A stretch of 64,000 bases of DNA from JASJAR01 sp038530285 (GTDB taxonomy: Bacteria; Pseudomonadota; Alphaproteobacteria; Rhodobacterales; Rhodobacteraceae). Location of the stretch: contig JBCBCY010000012.1 of NCBI GenBank assembly GCA_038530285.1, positions 1 through 64,000 of the forward strand, given 5' to 3'. The translations under genes and the position numbers were made by a program. The notes beneath the pieces were generated by a model, which was not told the origin of the DNA, searched no databases, and saw only the letters and a program-made list of their open reading frames with translations. This document shows, in pieces, positions 1 through 7,485 of the stretch (positions within the stretch are counted from its first letter, which is position 1; every line of letters begins with the position of its first letter).

Positions 1-72
1 CGAACACGATGCAGTCTACCGGACAGGACCTGAGAAGTATCAGGTCCTGTCCGGTAGACTGCATCGTGTTCG
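1..72. repeat. Perfect fold-back palindrome at the sequence edge
   Basis: Bases 1-33 are the exact reverse complement of bases 40-72, with a 6-base loop GAAGTA at 34-39. The right arm is the expected minus-strand secA sequence. Bases 2-40 read on the plus strand encode EHDAVYRTGPEKY, which is the family-like continuation of SecA (the EKY follows the YRT motif), whereas the minus-strand frame read through the loop gives the non-family GPDTSQ. The sequence therefore flips strand at 39/40. This is what an inverted chimera at a contig end looks like. Confidence 0.9.
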
Positions 73-1307
73 TCTTCGCGGGCAATCGGCCGATTCGTGG
101 GCACTTCAACCACACCCAGTTTGTAGATTTCCATGAACTCTTCAGCCTCGGTCAGGGCCGTGCCGGTCATCCCCGACAGCTTGTCGTAAAGCCGAAAGTA
201 GTTCTGGAACGTGACCGAGGCGAGGGTCACATTCTCAGGCTTGATCTCAGCGCCTTCCTTGGCCTCAATCGCCTGGTGCAACCCGTCAGACAGCCGGCGC
301 CCGGCCATCATCCGGCCGGTGAACTCATCAATCAGAACCACGTCGCCGTCGCGCACGATATAGTCTTTGTCCTTCTGGAACAGTTTGTGCGCGCGCAGGC
401 CCTGGTTCACGTGATGGACGATGGTGGTCGATTCAGGATCATAAAGCGTCTGGCCTTCGGGCAGAATGCCGGCGTCAGACAGATGCTGTTCCAGAAATTC
501 ATTGCCCTCATCGGTGAAGGTCACATTCCGGGTTTTTTCATCCAGACTGAAATGCTCTTCCAACAGTTCAGGAATGATCGCGTCGATGGTCTTGTAAAGC
601 TCCGACCGGTCCTGGCTGGGGCCTGAAATGATCAGCGGGGTGCGCGCCTCATCGATCAGAATCGAATCCACCTCATCGACGATGGCGAAATGGTGGTCGC
701 GCTGATGGATCTGGGATAGCTCCGACTTCATGTTGTCGCGCAGATAGTCAAAGCCCAACTCGTTGTTGGTGGCATAGGTGATATCCGCAGCGTAAGCCGC
801 CGCCTTTTCGTCTTCCGGCTGCTGGGGATAGATCACACCAGTGGTCATGCCCAAGGCGCCAAAGACCTTGCCCATCCATTCGCTGTCGCGCTTGGCCAGA
901 TAGTCGTTCACCGTGACCACATGCACGCCGCGTCCCGTCAGCGCGTTCAGATAGGCCGGGAAGGTCGCGACCAGGGTCTTACCCTCACCGGTTTTCATCT
1001 CTGAGATATTGCCTTGATGCAGGAAAATCCCGCCCATCAGCTGCACATCGAAGGCGCGCAAACCCAAGGCGCGTTTGGCCGCCTCGCGGCAGTTGGCAAA
1101 GGCTTCAGGCAGCACCGCATCAAGGTCCTCGCCCGCGGCCACACGGCTTTTCAGGTCTGCGGTCTTGGCAATCAGACCTGCGTCATCGAGTGCTACAAAC
1201 TCATCCTCGAGCGCATTGATCTTGTCGACCAGTGGCTGAACAGATTTGATCTTTCGGTCATTGGTTGTCCCGAAGACCTTCTTTGCAATAGTGCCTAGTC
1301 CAAGCAT
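1..1307 (-). CDS. secA: SecA preprotein translocase ATPase, N-terminal part (cut by window edge)
   Basis: SecA is the cytoplasmic ATPase that pushes unfolded preproteins through SecYEG. The visible part starts at ATG 1307 (MLGLGTIAKKVFGTTNDRK) and covers about 420 residues: first nucleotide-binding domain with Walker A MKTGEGKT near residues 104-111, Walker B/DEAD-type IVDEVDS near 209, the preprotein cross-linking domain, and the beginning of the second nucleotide-binding domain (MTGTALTEAEEF, then VPTNRPIARED). Family members are about 900 residues, so the C-terminal half is missing. Only bases 40-1307 are trustworthy: bases 1-39 are an inverted copy of 40-72, so the frame turns into non-family sequence after YRTGP. 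The gene is divergent from the parvulin gene across 186 bp. Identification is certain; the left boundary is not biological. Confidence 0.95.
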   Translation of the reverse strand, partial: MLGLGTIAKKVFGTTNDRKIKSVQPLVDKINALEDEFVALDDAGLIAKTADLKSRVAAGEDLDAVLPEAFANCREAAKRALGLRAFDVQLMGGIFLHQGNISEMKTGEGKTLVATFPAYLNALTGRGVHVVTVNDYLAKRDSEWMGKVFGALGMTTGVIYPQQPEDEKAAAYAADITYATNNELGFDYLRDNMKSELSQIHQRDHHFAIVDEVDSILIDEARTPLIISGPSQDRSELYKTIDAIIPELLEEHFSLDEKTRNVTFTDEGNEFLEQHLSDAGILPEGQTLYDPESTTIVHHVNQGLRAHKLFQKDKDYIVRDGDVVLIDEFTGRMMAGRRLSDGLHQAIEAKEGAEIKPENVTLASVTFQNYFRLYDKLSGMTGTALTEAEEFMEIYKLGVVEVPTNRPIAREDEHDAVYRTGPDTSQVLSGRLHRV

Positions 1308-1493
1308 GCTGCTCGCTTTACTCCGCTTCGGCAGGCTCCTGTCTCTCAGGATTGTGTGGGGGATGCGCTTGCTCGCACGCCCGGCCCGCCATAGAAGGGC
1401 CTTTGAAGGGGGTCCCTGGCCCAGTTGCGATGTAAGGGGCCGCATATACTGTGTCAACGGCGCCTGAGCCCGCACGAAAACAAAGGAATTCCC
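1308..1493. promoter_or_regulatory. Divergent secA / parvulin promoter region
   Basis: This 186-bp gap separates the secA start (1307, minus) from the parvulin start (1494, plus), so it must hold both promoters. A TATACT hexamer at 1445-1450 is a possible -10 for the plus-strand gene, but the nearest -35-like element (TTGCGA, 1425-1430) is only 14 bases away, so the assignment is weak. AAGGAAT at 1483-1489 is the ribosome binding site of the parvulin gene. Confidence 0.35.
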
Positions 1494-2339
1494 ATGTCCG
1501 TGAGCACTCGCATCATTCCGGCACTTCTGGCGGCAGTTTTGGCTTTGCCGGTGGCCGCCCAAGACAGCCCCACCACAGACACCGTGGTCGCAACCGTGGG
1601 CGACACCGACATCACGCTTGGCCACATGATCGCCCTGCGCGCGCGCCTGCCCCAACAGTACCAGCAATTGCCGGCTGAGGTGCTTTTCCCCGGCATCCTG
1701 GACCAGCTTGTTCAGCAACAGCTTCTGGCCGACACCGAAGAGGCTCTGTCGCCGGGCGGCCGCGTGACCATCGACAACGAAGCGCGCGCGATCCTGGCAA
1801 ACCAGGCGATCGTATCCATCACCGAAGGCGCTGTGACCGAAGACTCGCTGCAGGCCGCTTACGAAGCCGCTTTTGCAGATGTGGAACCTGCAACAGAGTT
1901 CAACGCCAATCACATCCTGGTCGAAACCGAAGAAGAGGCGCTCGCCCTGATTGCCGAACTGGAAGATGGCGCTGATTTCGCCGCCTTGGCCGCTGAGCGG
2001 TCCACCGGGCCGTCAGGCCCCAATGGCGGTGCGTTGGGTTGGTTTGCCAGCGGCGATATGGTTGAGCCGTTCGAGGCCGCCGTCGCGGACATGGAAGCCG
2101 GCGGCATTTCCGCCCCCGTGCAAACCCAGTTCGGCTGGCACGTCATCTTGCTGAACGAGACCCGGCTTGCCGAAGTCCCGCCTTTAGAAGCTGTGCGCGC
2201 TGAACTCGTTGAACAGGTTCAACGCGACGCCGTTGATGCCAAGATCGCTGAGTTGACCGATGCGGCGGGTATCGACAGAACTGCCGGCGACGCGCTGGAC
2301 CCTGAGGTTCTCAACGATCCAAATCTTATCCCGCAATAG
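1494..2339 (+). CDS. Periplasmic parvulin-type peptidyl-prolyl isomerase (PpiC/PrsA-like)
   Basis: A 281-residue exported foldase that isomerises X-Pro bonds in the periplasm. The start at ATG 1494 is chosen because it follows AAGGAAT and is immediately followed by a clean signal peptide (MSVSTRIIPALLAAVLALPVAAQ); the longer in-frame extension to 1425 is not protein-like. Residues about 30-130 form the SurA/PrsA-like chaperone helices. The parvulin domain follows at about 140-235, with the family motifs NHILVETEEEA, GPNGGALGWF and QFGWHVILL. The gene abuts argJ directly (TAG then ATG) and is probably cotranscribed with argJ and mutT. Family assignment is firm; the client proteins are unknown. 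Confidence 0.88.
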   Translation: MSVSTRIIPALLAAVLALPVAAQDSPTTDTVVATVGDTDITLGHMIALRARLPQQYQQLPAEVLFPGILDQLVQQQLLADTEEALSPGGRVTIDNEARAILANQAIVSITEGAVTEDSLQAAYEAAFADVEPATEFNANHILVETEEEALALIAELEDGADFAALAAERSTGPSGPNGGALGWFASGDMVEPFEAAVADMEAGGISAPVQTQFGWHVILLNETRLAEVPPLEAVRAELVEQVQRDAVDAKIAELTDAAGIDRTAGDALDPEVLNDPNLIPQ

Positions 2340-3581
2340 ATGCCCGACCTCAAAGTCTCGCCGCTGGCCCCGCCTGGGGGGTTTCCCAAATTACCTGTCG
2401 TGAAGGGTGTGCGCTTTGCAACGGCTGCCGCAGGTGTGAAGTACACCGGGCGCGATGACGTGATGCTGGCGGTCTGCGATCCGGGCACAACCATTGCAGG
2501 GGTGTTCACGCGGTCTGCGACCCGGTCAGCGAATGTGCTGGATTGCGAAACCAAGCTCGGGCCCGACCGTCTGGGCGGCGCAAGCGACGACGCCGCAGCA
2601 ATCTTCGTCAATTCGGGTAATGCAAACGCGTTCAACGGCCGCGCGGGCGACGAAAGCGTCGAAATCATCACCGACGCTGTCGCTGATGTTGCCGGCGTCC
2701 CGGCGGCACGGGTGTTCACCTCTGCCACGGGCGTCATCGGCGAACGCTTGCCTGACGAACGGATCACATCTGTGATCGGTGACCTCGTCGACAATCTTGA
2801 CCCGAGGGGGATCAAAGCGGCCGCCCAGGCGATCATGACAACGGATACGTTTCCAAAAGGCGCATCAGCCGAGGTCGATATCGACGGTCAGATTGTCACC
2901 ATCGCGGGCATCGCCAAGGGGTCAGGCATGATCGCCCCTGATATGGCAACGATGCTGGTCTACATTTTTACCGATGGCGCAGCGGACCCCGCCAACCTGC
3001 AGTCCGCCCTTACCGCGTTCAACGCAACGACATTCAATGCCATCACGGTGGACAGCGACACATCAACATCCGACACGCTGCTTCTGGCCGCAACAGGCGC
3101 GTCAGGTGTGCGCATCGATGCCAATCCGACCTTCGCCATGGCCCTGCTTGAGGTCATGCAGAACCTCGCCGAACAAGTCGTGCGCGACGGCGAAGGTGCG
3201 ACTAAGTTCGTCACCGTCAAGGTCACAGGCGCCAGCAGCACCGCAGATGCAAAGCGCGCAGCGATGGCGATTGCAAACTCACCGCTGGTGAAAACCGCCA
3301 TCGCGGGCGAGGACGCCAACTGGGGCCGCATCGTCATGGCCGTTGGAAAGTCAGGCGCCCGCGCCGACCGCGACCGGATGTCGATCCGCTTTGGCGATCT
3401 TCTGGTGGCCGACCAGGGCTGGGTCGCGCCCACTTACCGCGAAGAAGATGGTGCCGCCTACATGACGCGCGACGAGATCGAGATTGCCGTATCGCTTGGT
3501 CTGGGCGACGGCAGCTTCACCGCGTACACCTGCGATTTGACCCACAGCTATATCGCCATCAACGCAGATTACCGGTCATGA
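2340..3581 (+). CDS. argJ: Bifunctional ornithine acetyltransferase / N-acetylglutamate synthase
   Basis: ArgJ transfers the acetyl group from N-acetylornithine to glutamate, recycling acetyl in arginine synthesis, and in some species also makes N-acetylglutamate from acetyl-CoA. The 413-residue protein has the typical family length and the self-cleavage motif KGSGMIAPDMATML (around residue 200), in which the Thr of ATML becomes the N-terminal nucleophile of the beta chain. The conserved VNSGNANAFNG and the C-terminal DLTHSYIAINADYRS are also present. The ATG at 2340 directly follows the parvulin stop, with no gap. The gene overlaps mutT by 4 bp (ATGA). argG lies about 28 kb away in the same window. 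Confidence 0.96.
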   Translation: MPDLKVSPLAPPGGFPKLPVVKGVRFATAAAGVKYTGRDDVMLAVCDPGTTIAGVFTRSATRSANVLDCETKLGPDRLGGASDDAAAIFVNSGNANAFNGRAGDESVEIITDAVADVAGVPAARVFTSATGVIGERLPDERITSVIGDLVDNLDPRGIKAAAQAIMTTDTFPKGASAEVDIDGQIVTIAGIAKGSGMIAPDMATMLVYIFTDGAADPANLQSALTAFNATTFNAITVDSDTSTSDTLLLAATGASGVRIDANPTFAMALLEVMQNLAEQVVRDGEGATKFVTVKVTGASSTADAKRAAMAIANSPLVKTAIAGEDANWGRIVMAVGKSGARADRDRMSIRFGDLLVADQGWVAPTYREEDGAAYMTRDEIEIAVSLGLGDGSFTAYTCDLTHSYIAINADYRS

Positions 3582-3976
3582 AAACCGTTTTGGTCTCTGC
3601 CGTCGCACTGATCGATCCTGACAGCCGGGTGTTGATCGCGCAGCGCCCGGCGGGCAAATCCATGGCCGGTCTGTGGGAGTTTCCAGGCGGCAAAGTCGAA
3701 CCGGGCGAGACCCCCGAAGCGGCACTGATTCGCGAATTGCATGAAGAATTGGGGATCAACACATGGGAATCCTGTCTGGCGCCCCTCACATTCGCGTCAC
3801 ACAGCTATCCAGACTTCCATTTGTTGATGCCGCTATTTGCCTGCCGAAAGTGGGAAGGCACGCCCCAATCCCGCGAAGGTCAGACCCTAAAATGGGCAAG
3901 GGCACAAAATTTGCGCGACTATCCCATGCCTGAGGCCGATATTCCCCTGATTCCCGTCCTGCGCGACTGGCTGTAA
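3578..3976 (+). CDS. mutT: MutT-type Nudix hydrolase (8-oxo-dGTP diphosphatase)
   Basis: A 132-residue Nudix protein expected to hydrolyse 8-oxo-dGTP and so prevent A:T to C:G transversions. The Nudix box GGKVEPGETPEAALIREL followed by HEELGI (about residues 36-59) fits GX5EX7REUXEEXGU completely. The AGLWEFPGGK stretch before it is characteristic of MutT rather than ADP-ribose or CoA hydrolases, and the C-terminal LKWARAQNLRDYPMPEADIPLI matches the MutT pattern. Its ATG overlaps the argJ stop (ATGA), so it is translationally coupled. Two other Nudix genes in this window have clearly different flanking motifs. Confidence 0.9.
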   Translation: MKTVLVSAVALIDPDSRVLIAQRPAGKSMAGLWEFPGGKVEPGETPEAALIRELHEELGINTWESCLAPLTFASHSYPDFHLLMPLFACRKWEGTPQSREGQTLKWARAQNLRDYPMPEADIPLIPVLRDWL

Positions 3977-4099
3977 ACAACCTTTGCATGTGCAGCATTC
4001 CTTCGCTGCAGTGCAAAAATTTACAATCCGTTTACTTTTTACTGGATTATATCCAAAACGTGATTAATTTTCTGTCAAGGTTTGGATGGGGATGAGCCA

Positions 4100-4237
4100 A
4101 TGATAAAAACGATTGCAATTGGAAGTTGTGTGTCTTTGCAGGGTCTATTCCTGAGAAAGCTCACTGACGGCAGGATCGCCGTCCGGATCGGAGACCGCAT
4201 CTTCGAAGGTTATCCAGTCGACCGGAAAGCCGCTTAA
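4100..4237 (+). CDS. Small conserved-looking protein of unknown function (45 aa)
   Basis: A 45-codon frame starting MIKTIAIGSCVSLQGLF and ending FEGYPVDRKAA, preceded by a purine-rich GGATGGGGATGAG. The protein has a central basic segment with a regular VRIGDRIFEG stretch that looks like paired beta strands. It sits alone in the gap between mutT and the infB terminator, behind an AT-rich leader (4020-4080). I do not recognise the family. Support comes from the intact frame, the ribosome binding site and the placement directly before a strong terminator; there is no motif evidence. Confidence 0.5.
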   Translation: MIKTIAIGSCVSLQGLFLRKLTDGRIAVRIGDRIFEGYPVDRKAA

Positions 4238-4260
4238 GACCTAAAATACCGCTCGTAACA

Positions 4261-4296
4261 AAAAACAGGGCTGCCTCACCCGGCAGCCCTGTTTTT
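4261..4296. terminator. Bidirectional Rho-independent terminator
   Basis: AAAAACAGGGCTGCC (4261-4275) pairs perfectly with GGCAGCCCTGTTTTT (4282-4296) around a 6-base loop. The flanking A and T runs give a U-tract on both strands, so it can end both the plus-strand small gene and the minus-strand infB operon. Confidence 0.92.
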
Positions 4297-4317
4297 GTGT
4301 GTCATGTTGGCGGTGGA

Positions 4318-6834
4318 TCAGTCGAGGGTCCGCTCAACCTCTTCGCGTTCGAAAATCTCGATCACGTCATTGGGCCGGATGTCCTCGTAATTCTCAAAAG
4401 CCATCCCGCATTCCTGACCCGAAATCACCTCAGCCACTTCATCCTTGAAGCGTTTCAGGGTCTTTAGCGTACCCTCATGGATCACCACATCATCGCGCAG
4501 AAGCCGCACACCGGCGGACCGGCGGGCAACGCCTTCGGTGACCAAGCACCCGGCCACTTTGCCGACACCCGATACCTTGAAGACTTCCTTGATCGCCGCA
4601 TAGCCGATGAAGTTTTCGCGCACTTCGGCCGACAACAGACCCGAGGCGGCCGCTTTGATGTCATCCACAAGGTCGTAGATCACGCTGTAATAGCGGATTT
4701 CGACGCTCTTCTGGTTGGCCGTGTTCCGCGCAGACGTGTTCGCACGAACGTTAAAGCCGATCACAGGCGCGCCAGAGGCTTCCGCCAGGCCCACATCGGT
4801 TTCCGTGATCGCACCCACACCTGAATGCAGCACGCGCACGCGCACCTCGTCGTTGCCGATCTTTTCCATTGCCTGGATGATCGCCTCGGCAGAACCCTGC
4901 ACGTCGGCTTTGACCAAAATCGGCATCTCGGCGACGTTCTCGTCGGCCTTGGCCTTGGCCATCATCTGTTCAAGCGTCGTGGCAGCCCCGGCAGCGGCAC
5001 GTTTTTCCTTGGCCGCCTTTTCGCGGTACTCGGCAATCTCACGCGCCTGGGCTTCGGTATCGACCACGTTCAGCACGTCCCCGGCTTCGGGCGTCCCATT
5101 CAGACCAAGCACTTCGACAGGAACAGACGGGCCCGCTTCTTTGACGCGCTCGCCCTTATCGTTTTCCATCGCGCGGACTTTACCCCATTGCTCACCCACG
5201 ACGAAGATGTCGCCTTGGCGAAGGGTCCCGTTCTGGACCAGCACCGTGGCCACGGGCCCACGACCCACATCCAGCTGCGCTTCGATCACCGCACCAAGAG
5301 CGGCCCGCTTGGGGTTGGCTTTCAGCTCAAGAATTTCTGCTTGAAGCGCGATCGCTTCCAACAGCTGGTCCAAACCCTGGCCAGAAATCGCAGAGACTTC
5401 GACATCCTGGACTTCGCCCGACATCTTCTCAACGATCACTTCGTGCTGCAGAAGATCCGTGCGCACTTTGTCGGGTGTCGCATCGGGTTTGTCGACTTTG
5501 TTGATCGCGACAATCATCGGTACTTCGGCGGCTTTGGCGTGATTGATCGCTTCGATGGTCTGGGGCATCACCGCGTCATCGGCAGCCACGACCAGAACCA
5601 CAATGTCGGTCACCTGGGCGCCGCGTGCACGCATTGACGTAAACGCCGCGTGGCCGGGAGTGTCGAGGAAACTCAGCACCGCGCCGCTGTCGGTTGTCAC
5701 CTGGTACGCACCGATGTGCTGGGTGATCCCGCCCGCTTCGCCCTGGGTCACATTCGCCTTGCGGACCGCATCCAGAAGCGAGGTTTTGCCGTGGTCGACG
5801 TGACCCATGATCGTGATCACCGGCGGGCGATCTTCAAGATCATTTGCGTCGTCTTCTACCGTATCGATCACGTCTTCAACGTCAGCGTCAGAAACACGCT
5901 GCACCGTATGGCCGAACTCTTCGATGATCAGTTCAGCAGTGTCTGCATCTATCGTCTGGTTCTGGGTCGCCATCATGCCGTTGTTCATCAACGACTTGAC
6001 GACATCGGCCACCCGTTCGGACATCCGGTTTGCCAGTTCCGACACCACGATCGCCTCAGGCAATTGCACCGTGCGTGTGACCTTTTCACGCTCCACCGTG
6101 CCGCCCATGGCTTTTTGACGGGCGCGCTCTTGCTTGCGCTTCATGGCCGCCATCGACCGTTGGCGTCCACCGCCACCCGCAAGGGCCTGGTTCAGCGTCA
6201 GCTTGCCACCACGGCGGCCCCCGTCGTCTGCACCTCTGCCCCGACCTTTGTCGCGGCGATCTTCGTTGCGATTGTCGCGCTCAGGCTTGCGCGCGGTTGA
6301 AGGCTTGGCGCCACGCGGCGCATCTGCAGGCGCGGGCGCACCAGCGGCCACTGCCGCCGCCGCAGCGGCTGGTGCCGGGGCGGGATCTGCCGGTTTGGCG
6401 CGCGCGGCTTCTGCTTCGGCTTTGCGGCGTTCGTCTTCTTCGGCTTTCGCCTTCGCCTTCTCGGCGCGTTCGGTTTCTTCGCGTTCCTTGGCTTCGGCTT
6501 CCTCACGCCGCCGCGCCCGATCCGCCTCGCGTTCTTTTTCAGCCGCCGCGCGCTTTTCTGCTTCTTGGGCTTCATTCGCCTTGGCAGCCGCCAGCGCTTT
6601 CATGCGGCGTTCGTATTCAGCTTCGGTGATCCCGGCAGGCCGCTTGGACGGGTCGCCCATTGGCGCGCCCTTACCGCCAGCACCCGCACCGCCGGCCGCC
6701 GGCTTTGGAACCACAACGCGCTTGCGCTTGGTTTCCACCACGACAGACTTCGTCCGGCCGTGGCTAAAGCTCTGCTTTACCTGACCAGAACGACCGCTAA
6801 GGCCCAACGTCTTTTTGCCGTCAGTATCGCTCAT
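4318..6834 (-). CDS. infB: Translation initiation factor IF-2
   Basis: IF-2 is the GTPase that brings fMet-tRNA to the 30S subunit and promotes subunit joining. The 838-residue protein has the usual alphaproteobacterial layout: a short N-terminal KTLGLSGRSGQVKQSFSHGR motif, a long low-complexity Ala/Glu/Lys/Arg region (about residues 70-240), then the G domain with GHVDHGKT at 344-351, DTPGHAAF, and NKVDKP, followed by the beta-barrel and C-terminal fMet-tRNA binding domains. Its ATG overlaps the stop of the YlxR gene (ATGA). It is the last gene of the rimP-nusA-ylxR-infB operon and ends just before the terminator at 4261-4296. Confidence 0.97.
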   Translation of the reverse strand: MSDTDGKKTLGLSGRSGQVKQSFSHGRTKSVVVETKRKRVVVPKPAAGGAGAGGKGAPMGDPSKRPAGITEAEYERRMKALAAAKANEAQEAEKRAAAEKEREADRARRREEAEAKEREETERAEKAKAKAEEDERRKAEAEAARAKPADPAPAPAAAAAAVAAGAPAPADAPRGAKPSTARKPERDNRNEDRRDKGRGRGADDGGRRGGKLTLNQALAGGGGRQRSMAAMKRKQERARQKAMGGTVEREKVTRTVQLPEAIVVSELANRMSERVADVVKSLMNNGMMATQNQTIDADTAELIIEEFGHTVQRVSDADVEDVIDTVEDDANDLEDRPPVITIMGHVDHGKTSLLDAVRKANVTQGEAGGITQHIGAYQVTTDSGAVLSFLDTPGHAAFTSMRARGAQVTDIVVLVVAADDAVMPQTIEAINHAKAAEVPMIVAINKVDKPDATPDKVRTDLLQHEVIVEKMSGEVQDVEVSAISGQGLDQLLEAIALQAEILELKANPKRAALGAVIEAQLDVGRGPVATVLVQNGTLRQGDIFVVGEQWGKVRAMENDKGERVKEAGPSVPVEVLGLNGTPEAGDVLNVVDTEAQAREIAEYREKAAKEKRAAAGAATTLEQMMAKAKADENVAEMPILVKADVQGSAEAIIQAMEKIGNDEVRVRVLHSGVGAITETDVGLAEASGAPVIGFNVRANTSARNTANQKSVEIRYYSVIYDLVDDIKAAASGLLSAEVRENFIGYAAIKEVFKVSGVGKVAGCLVTEGVARRSAGVRLLRDDVVIHEGTLKTLKRFKDEVAEVISGQECGMAFENYEDIRPNDVIEIFEREEVERTLD

Positions 6835-7463
6835 ACTGTTGTCTTCACCTTTCCGGCGGTGGTTCCACCGTCATGATCGCGAACGCCCGAAAGCCGGATC
6901 GCGTCCTCTCTGATACGTTCAGTGAGTCCGCCCCGAGCAAGCGCGGCATGTATCACACGTTCGCGCCCAAAGGACAAACCCAATTCTTGTGCGGTCAAAA
7001 TGTCGAAAAACGACCCGCGACCGCCCGGTTTATACAATTTCGACTTGCCGCGCTCCGACCCGTCGGAGGCCTGCAAAAGGATCACGGCTTCATCCTTGGC
7101 GAGCCAGTCTTTCACTTTCTCAAACCCGGTGACCGCAATCCCGGCCTTGCGCGCCATCGAGATAAGATCGGTCACCCGCTTTACAAGAAGCCGTTCAACA
7201 TCTTCCAGAAGACCATCTGGCACTGAAACCTGCTCTTTCAATCCACGCGCGAAGGCCTTCTTCTTGACCGCCTCGGCCAAGACCGACCGCTCGGCCGCCA
7301 CATAGGCCCCGCGTCCGGGCAGCTTTCCGACAATATCAGGCACCAAAACACCGTCCGGGCCCAGCGCGAACCGGATCAGTCCGCGCTTGGGTTGCACATC
7401 CCCAGAGACGACGCACCGGCGTTCCGGCGCGTCCCACTCTTTGGTCTTGCCGCCGCGCGACAT
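6831..7463 (-). CDS. YlxR (DUF448) - L7Ae-like RNA-binding protein
   Basis: A 210-residue protein of the nusA-infB operon. The N-terminal YlxR domain carries ERRCVVSGDVQPKRGLIRF and LPGRGAYV. The C-terminal half (MARKAGIAVTGFEKVKDWL) resembles an L7Ae/L30e RNA-binding fold, the fusion usual in Alphaproteobacteria. Roles in RNA binding and possibly RNase P or transcription control have been proposed for YlxR proteins, but the function here is inferred from context only. The start at ATG 7463 (MSRGGKTKEWDAPERR) is preferred because the longer frame to 7595 runs into the end of nusA. Confidence 0.85.
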   Translation of the reverse strand: MSRGGKTKEWDAPERRCVVSGDVQPKRGLIRFALGPDGVLVPDIVGKLPGRGAYVAAERSVLAEAVKKKAFARGLKEQVSVPDGLLEDVERLLVKRVTDLISMARKAGIAVTGFEKVKDWLAKDEAVILLQASDGSERGKSKLYKPGGRGSFFDILTAQELGLSFGRERVIHAALARGGLTERIREDAIRLSGVRDHDGGTTAGKVKTTV

Positions 7464-7485
7464 CGAACGGGTCCGGGACCTGCGA

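Noticed and set aside
3991..4010. Hairpin TGCAGC/GCTGCA just after mutT as a terminator
   Set aside because: The stem is only 6 bp with an 8-base loop, and an A-run rather than a T-run follows on the coding strand.
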